DNA of 64,000 nucleotides from Tamlana sp038148895 (GTDB lineage: Bacteria; Bacteroidota; Bacteroidia; Flavobacteriales; Flavobacteriaceae): NCBI GenBank assembly GCA_038148895.1, contig JBBVGQ010000003.1; one strand, given 5' to 3'. Every line of letters starts with the position of its first letter. Within the stretch, counting starts at the first letter, position 1. The notes beneath the pieces are model-generated. The model searched no databases. It worked only from the letters and a program-made list of their open reading frames with translations, and was not told the origin of the DNA. Position numbers and translations under genes: made by a program. This document shows, in pieces, positions 43,542-52,901 of this stretch.

Positions 43542-44717
43542 CTATAGCGTTTTTCGGCGTTTCTTTTCCTTGGTTAAAAGCGCAAGTTCTCTACCAGTTT
43601 GCCCGGCAACTGAGGTGTTTTCCTCTGCTCTTCTTATCAAATAGGGCATCACATCCTTTACCGGCCCAAAAGGAACATATTTTGCCACGTTATAACCTTT
43701 ATTAGCCAAATTAAAACTAATATGGTCGCTCATGCCATACAATTGGCCAAACCACACCCTTGGGTCGTTGTTCAAAAGTCCTTTTTCGGCCATCAAATTC
43801 ATCAACAAATAGCAACTGTCCTCGTTGTGGGTTCCTGCAAATAATGACATATCATCTAAATGATCCATCATATAGCGCACAGCCTTGTTAAAATTTTCGT
43901 CTGTTGCAAATTTACTTGTGCAAATTGGGGACACATAACCTTTGTCTTCTGCCCTATCATTTTCTTTTTCCATGTAAGCACCTCTTACTAACTTATAACC
44001 TAAAAAATATTTACCTTCCTTGGCTTTTTTATGCTCTTCTAGTAAAAAGGCCATCCTGTCATGCCGATACATTTGCAGGGTGTTGTAAACTATTGGCTTT
44101 TCGGTATTATATTTTTGCATCATTTCGGTTACCAATCTATCTGCAGCATGTTGCATCCAGCTTTCCTCTGCATCAATGAGTATGGCGACATCATTTTCTT
44201 TGGCTTTTTTACACACTTCGTCATATCGGCCAATAACCCGATTCCACTCGCCATTTTCAGGCTCCGTCAAAATATCTTCCCTACTTACTTTTTCGTATAA
44301 CGAAAAACGTCCAAAACCACTGGGCTTGAAAACGGCAATAGGAATAGCTTCAATTTCTTTTGCAAAATCAATAATACCCAATATTTTATCTTTGGCTGCA
44401 TCAAACTCCTTTTCAGATTCCTTTCCTTCAACCGAATAATCCAAAACCGAACTCACCCCTTTAGAGTGCATTTTTTCAATCACATTAAGGCAATCCGCTT
44501 CATTCACTCCGCCACAAAAATGATCGAAAACCGTAGACCTTATTAATCCCTCGATGGGTAAATGGGCCTTAATGGCAAAATTTGTTGCTGCCGTTCCAAT
44601 TTTAACAAGCGGTTCAATAGATATCATTTTAAATAAAAAATAAGCACGCTCTAATTCCGAATCATTTTTCAGCGAAAATGCTATTTCCGTATTGTCAAAA
44701 ATTAAATCTGTGTTCAT
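43542..44717 (-). CDS. Proline dehydrogenase
   Basis: A 391-residue FAD enzyme oxidising proline to pyrroline-5-carboxylate. The TIM barrel shows VFDHFCGGVNEADC, VLDYSVEG, IPIAVFKPSGFG, ILIDAEESWMQHAAD, YNTLQMYRHDRM, YKLVRGAYMEKE, FAGTHNEDSCYL and the C-terminal YVPFGPVKDVMPYLIRRAEENTS, a family signature. It is the short monofunctional form. It is convergent with the dehydratase gene, which ends 2 bases away, and has no functional link to the polysaccharide genes around it. Confidence 0.95.
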   Translation of the reverse strand: MNTDLIFDNTEIAFSLKNDSELERAYFLFKMISIEPLVKIGTAATNFAIKAHLPIEGLIRSTVFDHFCGGVNEADCLNVIEKMHSKGVSSVLDYSVEGKESEKEFDAAKDKILGIIDFAKEIEAIPIAVFKPSGFGRFSLYEKVSREDILTEPENGEWNRVIGRYDEVCKKAKENDVAILIDAEESWMQHAADRLVTEMMQKYNTEKPIVYNTLQMYRHDRMAFLLEEHKKAKEGKYFLGYKLVRGAYMEKENDRAEDKGYVSPICTSKFATDENFNKAVRYMMDHLDDMSLFAGTHNEDSCYLLMNLMAEKGLLNNDPRVWFGQLYGMSDHISFNLANKGYNVAKYVPFGPVKDVMPYLIRRAEENTSVAGQTGRELALLTKEKKRRKTL

Positions 44718-44809
44718 TAAAAATTTTAAATAATATTAGTTGTAACGAAGTTATCATTTTTTATAAAATCTCCTTAATTTCGCAGCGTTAAAAAATACCA
44801 AAATATTTT

Positions 44810-45877
44810 ATGGATTCTATTACGGCTAATGACAGTATCATTCATTTTAACGATGTATGCTATACGTCATTAAATCAACATCTTAAACAACGAAATTTTT
44901 CAAAAATTTTTATTCTTGTTGATGAAAATACGCATCAATTCTGTTTACCCAAGTTTTTGAACAATCTTGAAACGAATGCTGTTGTGGAAATCGTTGAAAT
45001 AGAATCTGGTGAAATCAACAAAACTATTGATACCTGTGTAGGCGTTTGGAATACCCTTTCTGAATTGAATGCCGATAGAAAAAGCTTACTCATTAATATT
45101 GGCGGCGGGGTAATAACCGATTTGGGCGGCTTTGTAGCTTGCACATTTAAACGTGGCATAGCCTACGTAAACGTGCCCACTACCCTATTGTCTATGGTTG
45201 ATGCATCTGTTGGTGGAAAAACCGGTGTTGATTTGGGGCATTTAAAAAATCAAATCGGCGTCATCAGTAATCCTGACTTAGTATTGATTGACACTGAGTT
45301 TTTAAACACTTTACCAAAAAACCAGATGCGTTCTGGACTAGCGGAAATGCTAAAACACGGACTTATAACAGGTGAAGACTACTGGAACAATTTTTTAGAT
45401 TTATCAAAACTGTCCCTGAATGATTTAGATGAGCTAATTCATGAATCTGTAATCATTAAAAAGAATGTGGTTGAAGAAGACCAATTTGAAAATGGCATCC
45501 GTAAAACCCTCAATTTTGGTCATACGCTTGGTCATGCCGTAGAATCATACTTTTTAAGCCACCCTGAAAAACCCACCTTGCTGCATGGCGAGGCCATTAT
45601 AGTAGGTATGATTTTAGAATGCTATATTTCTTCTAAAATGTTAGGTTTTCCACAGGAAACAGTTTCTGAAATTAAAGAATTATTTATTGGTTATTATGGT
45701 AAAGTAGACATAAACAAAGATGATTATTCGCCCATAATGGACTTACTGAAATACGATAAGAAAAACGATTATGGCAACATCAATTTTGTGCTTTTAAAGG
45801 CCATTGGTGAGCCAAAACTAGACAGCATAGTTGACGAAAAGTTGATTATAGAGGCTTTCGAATATTATTCAAAATAA
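44810..45877 (+). CDS. aroB: 3-dehydroquinate synthase
   Basis: A 355-residue NAD- and zinc-dependent shikimate pathway enzyme. SLLINIGGGVITDLGGFVA, FKRGIAYVNVPTTLLSMVDASVGGKTGVD (split here by family convention), KNQIGVISNPDLVLID, MRSGLAEMLKHGLI and LNFGHTLGHAVE with zinc-binding His are all present. Length is normal. A TAATTTCG box about 28 bases upstream resembles the -7 consensus. It shares a two-way terminator with wzc. Confidence 0.96.
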   Translation: MDSITANDSIIHFNDVCYTSLNQHLKQRNFSKIFILVDENTHQFCLPKFLNNLETNAVVEIVEIESGEINKTIDTCVGVWNTLSELNADRKSLLINIGGGVITDLGGFVACTFKRGIAYVNVPTTLLSMVDASVGGKTGVDLGHLKNQIGVISNPDLVLIDTEFLNTLPKNQMRSGLAEMLKHGLITGEDYWNNFLDLSKLSLNDLDELIHESVIIKKNVVEEDQFENGIRKTLNFGHTLGHAVESYFLSHPEKPTLLHGEAIIVGMILECYISSKMLGFPQETVSEIKELFIGYYGKVDINKDDYSPIMDLLKYDKKNDYGNINFVLLKAIGEPKLDSIVDEKLIIEAFEYYSK

Positions 45878-45903
45878 AACCTTTAATTGGGATATCTCAT
45901 AAA

Positions 45904-45934
45904 CAAAAAGGCCAAATCTTAGATTTGGCCTTTT
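45904..45934. terminator. Bidirectional terminator between aroB and the wzc operon
   Basis: AAAAAGGCCAAATC (45904-45917) and GATTTGGCCTTTTT (45921-45934) form a perfect 14-bp inverted repeat with a three-base loop. T runs follow in both directions, so it ends aroB (plus) and the capsule export operon (minus). Confidence 0.95.
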
Positions 45935-45953
45935 TGTTTATTCATCAATTTAT

Positions 45954-48350
45954 CTATGAAAATATTTTCTTTAAAAACCCTTTTTTCTCGGGCGCACCAT
46001 AATAACCGTACTTAGCTCCATAACCAAAGTTTTCTTGGTCAACATCATTCACTACCAGCATCATACCATTAAGCTTATTGTTTTCATGAAGCTCTTTCGT
46101 GAAGCTCAAAATAGATTTCTCTGTATAGCCTCCTCTGGTTAGGTAAATTGTGTGACCCGCATATTGGCTAATCAATAATGTATCTGTAACTAGCATGGTC
46201 GGTGCCGTGTCAACAATTACAAAATCATATTGAGCAGAAACCTGGTCAAATAACGGTTTCATCCGATCATTCATCAACAATTCTGCTGGATTTGGGGGAA
46301 TTTTACCCGCTAATAAGATATCAATTTTGTTATCACCCAAGTCATAGGTTTCAATAGTATCTTTTAAGTCGATGGAGTCATCATTTAAATATTCCGTCAA
46401 CCCAATTTTTGAAGGTTTGGAACCCTTATTTAACTTAGATTTAATGATTCCCTTATTAGGATTTCTAATATCGGCACCAATCAACAACACCTTTTTATCT
46501 GTATTAGCCAAGGTCAATGCAAAATTGGCGCAAAAAAAGGATTTTCCTTCTCCGTTGATGGTTGATGTAACAAAAACAACATTGTCATAAGCCTTTGCTC
46601 CCCTAGCTCTTTTTACATAGTCAAAATTTGTTCGAATGATTCTAAACGATTCCGACAATAATGAACGGTCATTTCTTTGAACATAGCTATTCTTAATGTC
46701 TCGTCCTTTTAACCTAGGTATTTCACCCAAAATCGTAATATTACTAATGGCGGCTGCCAAGTCTTCTTTATTATGAATTTTGTTGTCCAATAAATCACGA
46801 ACATAAATAATGGAAAAAGGAAGTAGCAACCCAATAAAAATTGAGGCAATATAAATAATATCCTTGTCAGGAGAAACTGGTTTTGAATAGGCATAGGCAC
46901 TCTCAACAACAACCGCATTCGGGGAAGTAGCAGTTAATGAAATCGTGGCTTCTTCCCTTTTTTCCAACAAATAGAGGTACAGAGCTTCTTTAGTACCTTG
47001 TTCTCGAGTAATATCTCTTAATTCTCTGGTTTGACCTGGTACAGCATAAAGTTTAGAATTAATCTTACTCAATTGGTTTTGAACACTATTCATTCTTAGT
47101 TTTACAGTTTTGGCCGAATTATCCAAACTTTGTTTTAAGCTATTTCTCAATGTATTTAGTTCCTGGTCGAGATTGACAATTACTGGGTTTTTTTCACTAG
47201 AACTTTTTAAGCGAGCTTGTCTTACCGTTAAAAGTTCATTATACTTTGCAGCTGTTCCAGCTACAGACGGATCTGCAAGACCTAAATTTGTAGGTAAAGG
47301 CTCAAATGGGTCACCAGACTCGCCCAATTGACCTTTCATGAAATTAATAGTGTTTAACTCATTCTGGATAGCATTCAGCTCTTGTTCACTTTGCGAACTA
47401 TAATCTAAATACAAGTTGGCCTCGGCCCCTATATCAGTTAGTTTGTTTCCTGTTTGATAACTTTCAGCCACATCATCAACAGCTGCTAATTCGGCCTCGA
47501 TAAGTTTTATCCTGGCATCAATAAAATCTGCCGTATTCTTGGACTTAATGTTTTTTTCTTCAATTGTATTTTTGTTGTAAACATCAATTAAAGTATTTAC
47601 AAAATCAATAGCCTTAGACTTTACAGGATCCTGTAAAGAAACTCTAATTATTCTTGAATTCTTTTCTATTGGTTCTAGTTGAATTTGAAACTTGTAATAT
47701 CCTATTAAACTTGAAACAGGGCTGACCTGTACTCTGATATTCTTTCCAACAGTTTTTGAAACATCATCATTTTTAGGAGTAATTACTATGCCTCCAATCC
47801 GTGTTTCAATATTTTCCCCAAACGCCCTTTTTTCAGGGGTATCATCTTCGTTAATTCTAAAATAGAATTCAATATCGGACAAAACTTCAACATAAAAATT
47901 CAAATAAGAACTGTTGACTATTGAATCCGACTCAATAAAATTAATATTAAATGGAGTATCGTCGTAAAGCTCGGTTTCGTGAATTCTACCTTGTATAAAG
48001 TATTGCACGTTTAAATCTAACTCTTCTATAACATCCCGAATCATTTTTCTGGATTTCACAACCGCCACTTCATCTTCAATTCTTGCACTTTCCGCATCTG
48101 AAAAAAGTGATAAATCTTTGAAAATAGCATTTGCTGAAGTGCCTTCTTCATCACTAACTATTTTCACTCTTGCTACAGCTTCATATTGCGGGGCCTCATA
48201 TCTAATATACAGAAATGCAACCCCCAATGCCAAGGCCAAACTCAGTACAAACCATTTCCACTTTTTTGTATAAGAGGATAAAATCTTCTGAAGATTAAAA
48301 TCCTGCGAAACTGATGCATTTGAAAAGGAATTATCTTTATTTGATGTCAT
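45954..48350 (-). CDS. Wzc-like polysaccharide co-polymerase and tyrosine autokinase
   Basis: A 798-residue inner membrane protein. A Wzz domain with helices near residues 30-50 and 515-535 encloses a long periplasmic coiled region; the C-terminal BY-kinase has Walker A TSTINGEGKSFF, Walker A-prime LLIGADIRNP (Gly replaces the first Asp of the classical motif) and Walker B FVIVDTAPTMLVTD. It ends in a tyrosine cluster (GYGAKYGYYGAP), the likely autophosphorylation site. It controls chain length and export with Wza. ATG at 48350 is preferred over the TTG at 48380, because it starts 10 bases after the wza stop. Confidence 0.92.
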   Translation of the reverse strand: MTSNKDNSFSNASVSQDFNLQKILSSYTKKWKWFVLSLALALGVAFLYIRYEAPQYEAVARVKIVSDEEGTSANAIFKDLSLFSDAESARIEDEVAVVKSRKMIRDVIEELDLNVQYFIQGRIHETELYDDTPFNINFIESDSIVNSSYLNFYVEVLSDIEFYFRINEDDTPEKRAFGENIETRIGGIVITPKNDDVSKTVGKNIRVQVSPVSSLIGYYKFQIQLEPIEKNSRIIRVSLQDPVKSKAIDFVNTLIDVYNKNTIEEKNIKSKNTADFIDARIKLIEAELAAVDDVAESYQTGNKLTDIGAEANLYLDYSSQSEQELNAIQNELNTINFMKGQLGESGDPFEPLPTNLGLADPSVAGTAAKYNELLTVRQARLKSSSEKNPVIVNLDQELNTLRNSLKQSLDNSAKTVKLRMNSVQNQLSKINSKLYAVPGQTRELRDITREQGTKEALYLYLLEKREEATISLTATSPNAVVVESAYAYSKPVSPDKDIIYIASIFIGLLLPFSIIYVRDLLDNKIHNKEDLAAAISNITILGEIPRLKGRDIKNSYVQRNDRSLLSESFRIIRTNFDYVKRARGAKAYDNVVFVTSTINGEGKSFFCANFALTLANTDKKVLLIGADIRNPNKGIIKSKLNKGSKPSKIGLTEYLNDDSIDLKDTIETYDLGDNKIDILLAGKIPPNPAELLMNDRMKPLFDQVSAQYDFVIVDTAPTMLVTDTLLISQYAGHTIYLTRGGYTEKSILSFTKELHENNKLNGMMLVVNDVDQENFGYGAKYGYYGAPEKKGFLKKIFS

Positions 48351-48360
48351 GACAAAAAAA

Positions 48361-49137
48361 TTAACGGGAACGGGTAACAAGTATTAGTACACCAGTTATG
48401 AAAGACGATATTGAGAGAATGGTTCCCAATCGAGCATCAACAAAATATCCGGACGACGCCGAATGATTTGGTTCTACATATACAATATCATTTTGTGTTA
48501 AATAATATACTGGGGAATTAAAAAGTTCCTTATTGGTCAAATCAACGCGGGTATAAGTTTTGGTTCCCTTAAAGTCTCTAACAACCAAAACATTGTCTCG
48601 TCTTCCTTTAATGGTTAAATCTCCTGCTGTAGCCAATGCTTGCATTAAAGTTATTCGTTCGCCTGTAATGGTATAAGTTCCAGGTCTTGTAACTTCTCCT
48701 AAAACAGAAACCCTAAAATTTAAAATCCTAATATTCACTACAGGGTCTTTCAAATATCCTTCTTCCAACTTACTTTTTATAAGTTCTTTAGCCTCGTCAA
48801 CAGTCAAACCCAATAATTTAATTTTCCCAAGTACAGGAAAATCAATATTGCCATCAATATCAATTAAATAGTTCACAACTTCACCACTTGCCGTACCAAT
48901 CTGCCTAACTAAATTGAATGGCCTTGATGCCTCCATGTCATAAGTAGAGACAAAGATACTAACATTATCGTCTACTTTAAATTTTGGAACAAACGTATCG
49001 GTATCTACAACAGTTTCAAAATTTTTTGCATTCTGAAAATAAGCTACTTCTTTTTTTGGTGAACAAGAAGAGGTCAACAAGATACTTAAAGAACATATAA
49101 GCACAAGTATCCTGCTTGCATGAAAATTTATATTCAT
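48361..49137 (-). CDS. Wza-like polysaccharide export lipoprotein
   Basis: A 258-residue outer membrane export protein. The lipobox LLTSSC lies near residue 25, followed by a polysaccharide export domain (VDDNVSIFVSTYD, then IDIDGNIDFPVLGKIKLLGLT) and an SLBB segment (VSVLGEVTRPGTYTITGERITLMQALA). A hydrophobic C-terminal stretch (TILSISSFITGVLILV) acts as the membrane-crossing part. It forms the outer gate for capsule or exopolysaccharide. It lies 49 bases after the dehydratase and 10 before wzc. Confidence 0.92.
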   Translation of the reverse strand: MNINFHASRILVLICSLSILLTSSCSPKKEVAYFQNAKNFETVVDTDTFVPKFKVDDNVSIFVSTYDMEASRPFNLVRQIGTASGEVVNYLIDIDGNIDFPVLGKIKLLGLTVDEAKELIKSKLEEGYLKDPVVNIRILNFRVSVLGEVTRPGTYTITGERITLMQALATAGDLTIKGRRDNVLVVRDFKGTKTYTRVDLTNKELFNSPVYYLTQNDIVYVEPNHSASSGYFVDARLGTILSISSFITGVLILVTRSR

Positions 49138-49186
49138 TCTTATTTGAATTTGATTTGGGTACGGAAGGTAATAAAATTTTAGATAT

Positions 49187-51139
49187 TTAAAGGTTTACAG
49201 AACTCTTATCTACAGTATCACTGGTTAGTCCTTTGACTTTCTTGTAAATCTGAACTCTTTTGTCGTATCTCTCGTAATCCGAGTTGTTGGATTTATACTC
49301 AGGTATCAATCGTTTCATTTTCATAACAATATTGTTGTTTTGGAAACGATTAGTAATACATAATTCCTCTATTTCGGTTTTTACCTTAGAATAATCCAGT
49401 TCTCGGGTTTTACTAATAAGTATCTTTTTATGGTATGTTGATAATGTATTTTCGCCATTTGCCAACAATTCTTCATAAAGCTTTTCACCAGGGCGTAATC
49501 CAGTAATCTTAATGTCAATATCTTCAGGAAATCTTAACCCAGACAGTTTAATCATATTTTTAGCCAAATCATATATCTTAACTGATTCGCCCATATCAAA
49601 AATGAAAATCTCGCCACCTTTCCCCATGGTGCCCGCTTCTAAAACCAATTGTGAGGCTTCAGGAATGGTCATAAAATATCGCGTAATGTCCTTATGGGTT
49701 AAGGTTAAAGGGCCGCCTTTTTCTATTTGCTTTTTAAATAATGGAATAACCGATCCATTAGAACCTAATACATTGCCAAAACGTGTTGTGATAAATTTCG
49801 TCTTGCTTTCCTTTTGAAGGCACGTAATGTACATTTCTGCCATTCGTTTTGTGGCTCCCATTACACTGGTTGGGTTAACAGCTTTATCTGTTGATACAAA
49901 CACGAACTTTTTAACATTATATCTTGATGCCGTGTCGGCCAACAATTTTGTTCCGTTAACATTAATCTTAATGGCCTCGTAAGGCGATTTTTCCATTAAG
50001 GGCACATGTTTGTATGCTGCCGCATGGAAAACCATAGTCGGTTTGTGGTTTTGAAATATGGAGTCTATTCGTAAGCCATCCCTGATATCTGCAACAATGG
50101 CGGTGAAATTGTGCTTACCATCTCGCTTTAAATCCTGTTGGACATCATACAATGCGGATTCAGCCTGATCGACCAAAATCAGGTGTTTCACGTCAAAATT
50201 TGACAGCTGATTAACCAACTCACTACCTATAGAACCTGCTGCTCCTGTAACCAAAACAGTCTCTCCATTAAACTCGTCAAGTAAATTAGGATTGTCAATC
50301 TTAATAGGCGCACGTCCTAAAAGGTCTTCTATTTGGAATTGTTTAATTTGTTTGGTGCTCAACTCACCATTTATCCAACTTTCAATTGGGGGAACTTTGG
50401 TTATTTTGGTATCAGTGTCCGCCAATTTATCAATTAACGCCATTAACCTACCTGTTTCAACTGTTTGAGAAGCCACAACAATCTCATCAATATTATTTTT
50501 TATAACATAGGCAGCGTCAATCATTGAACCATGAATAATTTCTATTCCATTTATAAGTTTTCCTCTTTTCTTAAGGTCATCATCAATAAATGATACTACA
50601 TTGAAACTGGTTGATAAATTATTCACCAAAGCGTTGTACGTAACAATACCAGAATCTCCAGCACCATAAATCAGAACGCGCTTTGACGACAAGAATTTAC
50701 AACTCAGGTACTTATAGCCAATTTTGAACAATAACCGACTTGAACTTAACATAACAAAACTCAACAACCCATGCATGATAATAATGGAAAGCGGGATGGT
50801 AAATTCCGGTACCACATTTAGTGTTCTATTCAATAAAACAAAAAATACCGAAGCAAAGGACATAACCATAACTGCTTTAAATACGTTAATCACATCCGTA
50901 AAACCAGTATGTCTAATCACACTTTTAAATGAACCAACCAATAAAAGGCTAAATACACTAATAGCCACAACAAAAGGTATCTGGATTAAAAACTGATCTA
51001 AATCAAAATTCAATGTGAAATTAAACCTAATCAGATAAGCTATAAAAAAAGCCGCAAGTATCATGGCTACATCAATAGCAAAAACCAGCCATTTGGATGC
51101 GTATTTTTGTGAGAGATAAGTAAAGTAATTATTAATCAT
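49187..51139 (-). CDS. Membrane-bound UDP-HexNAc 4,6-dehydratase (CapD/WbpM-type)
   Basis: A 650-residue long-form enzyme. Four N-terminal helices (about residues 15-130) and a CoA-binding-like Rossmann domain (VLIYGAGDSGIVTYNAL) precede the catalytic domain at about 285-600: VTGAAGSIGSELVNQL, AAAYKHVPLMEKSPYEA, STDKAVNPTSVMGATKRMAE with Met at the usual Tyr position, and GLRPGEKLYEELLANGE. It makes a 4-keto-6-deoxy intermediate, likely from UDP-GlcNAc, that the adjacent aminotransferase can use. Its ATG overlaps the aminotransferase stop (ATGA). Confidence 0.93.
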   Translation of the reverse strand: MINNYFTYLSQKYASKWLVFAIDVAMILAAFFIAYLIRFNFTLNFDLDQFLIQIPFVVAISVFSLLLVGSFKSVIRHTGFTDVINVFKAVMVMSFASVFFVLLNRTLNVVPEFTIPLSIIIMHGLLSFVMLSSSRLLFKIGYKYLSCKFLSSKRVLIYGAGDSGIVTYNALVNNLSTSFNVVSFIDDDLKKRGKLINGIEIIHGSMIDAAYVIKNNIDEIVVASQTVETGRLMALIDKLADTDTKITKVPPIESWINGELSTKQIKQFQIEDLLGRAPIKIDNPNLLDEFNGETVLVTGAAGSIGSELVNQLSNFDVKHLILVDQAESALYDVQQDLKRDGKHNFTAIVADIRDGLRIDSIFQNHKPTMVFHAAAYKHVPLMEKSPYEAIKINVNGTKLLADTASRYNVKKFVFVSTDKAVNPTSVMGATKRMAEMYITCLQKESKTKFITTRFGNVLGSNGSVIPLFKKQIEKGGPLTLTHKDITRYFMTIPEASQLVLEAGTMGKGGEIFIFDMGESVKIYDLAKNMIKLSGLRFPEDIDIKITGLRPGEKLYEELLANGENTLSTYHKKILISKTRELDYSKVKTEIEELCITNRFQNNNIVMKMKRLIPEYKSNNSDYERYDKRVQIYKKVKGLTSDTVDKSSVNL

Positions 51140-52266
51140 AGGTTGAGGGGTTTTAATATTTTCTTGAGTACTCTGTGTAAATCATGCTCAGTTAAATTAG
51201 ACCCGCTGGGCAAACACAGTCCTCTGTTAAACAAATCTTCTGATACACCGTTTGTAAAGTGAACACAATCCTTAAAAACCGGTTGCATGTGCATGGGTTT
51301 CCATAAAGGCCTTGATTCAATATCATCTTCTTGCAAGGCAAGTCGTATGTCTTCTCTTAACTTATAGGAGTCCGTTGTTATACAGGTAATCCATCTGTTA
51401 GAAAAGAAACTTTCAGGTTCTTCTAAAAATGAAATGCTATTAAATTTAGATAAATGTTTTTTGTAAAATTCAAAATTCCGTCTTCTGGCTGCTACGCGCT
51501 CATCAAGCACTTCCATTTGGCCTCTGCCTATCCCTGCCAAAACATTGCTCAGTCTATAATTATGTCCAATCACGGAATGTTCATAATGCGGTGCATTATC
51601 CCTAGCTTGTGTAGACAAAAATACAGCCCGGTCTTTTTCTTCTTTGGAAGTAACAACCAAGGCGCCTCCACCAGAAGTAGTAATTATTTTATTTCCATTA
51701 AACGAAAAGATGCCAATATCAGAAAGTGTACCGCAGTAGTCATCATAATATCTACTGCCCAAAGCTTCTGCGCTGTCCTCAACAACCGGAATATCATATT
51801 TTTTGGCAACCGCATTAATTTCCTTCGCTTTATAGGGCATGCCGTAAAGGTGTACTGCTATAATCGCTTTAGGCTTTTTATATTTTTGTATCCTATCTTG
51901 AATGGCAATTTCCAATAGTTCTGGGGACATGTTCCAAGTATCTGGCTCGCTATCAATAAAAACAGGAGTTGCCCCTTGATAAACAATGGGGTTAGCGGAA
52001 GCGGAAAACGTAAAACTTTGACACAAAACCTCATCGCCTTTGGAAACCTTAAGCAATTGCAAAGCCAAATGGATGGCAGCCGTTCCAGAACTCAAGGCCG
52101 CAACATGCTTGTTTCCGCCTATGTACTCTTGTATATCGCTTTCAAAACCGTTAACGTTTGGCCCTAATGGAGCAATCCAATTGGTTGAAAACGCTTCATC
52201 CACAAATTTCTGTTCAGAACCACCCATGTGAGGTGAGGACAGATATATTTTGGTTTTGGTTAGCAT
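51136..52266 (-). CDS. DegT/DnrJ/EryC1-type sugar aminotransferase
   Basis: A 376-residue PLP enzyme. IYLSSPHMGGSEQKFVDEAF opens it, then ALSSGTAAIHLAL, VLCQSFTFSASANPIVYQG, VVEDSAEALGSRY, and the PLP lysine in FSFNGNKIITTSGGGALV. The start and spacing fit PglE-like 4-aminotransferases that aminate UDP-4-keto-6-deoxy-HexNAc; it sits directly upstream of the 4,6-dehydratase. It is first in the minus-strand operon of aminotransferase, dehydratase, wza and wzc. Confidence 0.92.
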   Translation of the reverse strand: MLTKTKIYLSSPHMGGSEQKFVDEAFSTNWIAPLGPNVNGFESDIQEYIGGNKHVAALSSGTAAIHLALQLLKVSKGDEVLCQSFTFSASANPIVYQGATPVFIDSEPDTWNMSPELLEIAIQDRIQKYKKPKAIIAVHLYGMPYKAKEINAVAKKYDIPVVEDSAEALGSRYYDDYCGTLSDIGIFSFNGNKIITTSGGGALVVTSKEEKDRAVFLSTQARDNAPHYEHSVIGHNYRLSNVLAGIGRGQMEVLDERVAARRRNFEFYKKHLSKFNSISFLEEPESFFSNRWITCITTDSYKLREDIRLALQEDDIESRPLWKPMHMQPVFKDCVHFTNGVSEDLFNRGLCLPSGSNLTEHDLHRVLKKILKPLNL

Positions 52267-52374
52267 TTAAAAAATTTTAAATTCCACATAACAAGCTTCA
52301 TGCCATAATTGTTAGAATTATAACAGCTAAAGATTTTAGAAAAATTAATGGATGGTTCCCTCTGAATCATTGAA

Positions 52375-52382
52375 CAAAATTA
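52375..52382 (-). promoter_or_regulatory. Candidate -7 box of the aminotransferase-dehydratase-wza-wzc operon
   Basis: TAATTTTG on the minus strand is a perfect TAnnTTTG box about 108 bases before the aminotransferase ATG. No TTTG lies at -33. Confidence 0.35.
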
Positions 52383-52794
52383 TTTCTTAACTAATAACTA
52401 TATAATTCATAATAACATTTTAAAACATATCATCTAAAAACTTGAAATAAGTAATAGTTGTTTTTTGAGAGCTTGTATATATTTTAATTTGTTTTTACTT
52501 AATTAAATTAATATGCTATTAATCAATTCAATCTTGTTAAATACGGTGTAAATTTAGTAATTGTTTTATATCCCTAGCCTTAGTTTTTAGTTATTTCGCT
52601 AAAAGAGTAATTAAAATCGGTTAACTACATTTTCTGCTTTCCTTAAAAGTAAATCTTTGCTGATTATCGATAGCTAAATTTGAAAACAAGAAATGGGCAT
52701 TCATAATTATAGAATCGTCAAAACCCCAAAATTTTTGTATGCTTTTCATTTTTGCAAATGATTTATACATTGACCTTTATCGAAGTTTTTGGCA

Positions 52795-52802
52795 TATTTT
52801 TG
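52795..52802 (+). promoter_or_regulatory. Candidate -7 box of the plus-strand polysaccharide operon
   Basis: TATTTTTG is a perfect TAnnTTTG box about 100 bases before the epimerase ATG, with TTG at 52770-52772 (22 bases upstream) as a possible -33 element. Confidence 0.4.
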
Positions 52803-52901
52803 AATTTCATCGGGAAAAACGAAACCTTAATATAATTAGTATGCCTTCTTTGCTATATTTTTATAATATTTGCGGCTAATTAACACAACCCCAAATTTAA
52901 A

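Larger units (their letters stand above)
52267..52901. other. Long AT-rich divergent control region between the two polysaccharide operons
   Basis: 635 bases without a convincing gene lie between the divergent capsule operons. It holds a candidate minus-strand -7 box at 52375-52382 and a plus-strand one at 52795-52802. No JUMPStart-like element, transcription antiterminator gene or tRNA was seen. The length suggests room for long untranslated leaders or regulator binding. Confidence 0.6.

Noticed and set aside
48351..48380. N-terminal extension of the Wzc-like protein from a TTG start
   Set aside because: It would overlap the end of the wza gene; the ATG at 48350 follows the wza stop by 10 bases and gives a normal cytoplasmic N terminus.
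51454..51918. 154-residue plus-strand frame
   Set aside because: It is fully antisense to the well-supported aminotransferase gene and has no domain of its own.
52759..52839. 26-residue plus-strand frame before the epimerase gene
   Set aside because: It spans the best promoter candidate of the operon and has no conserved features; most likely chance in AT-rich sequence.
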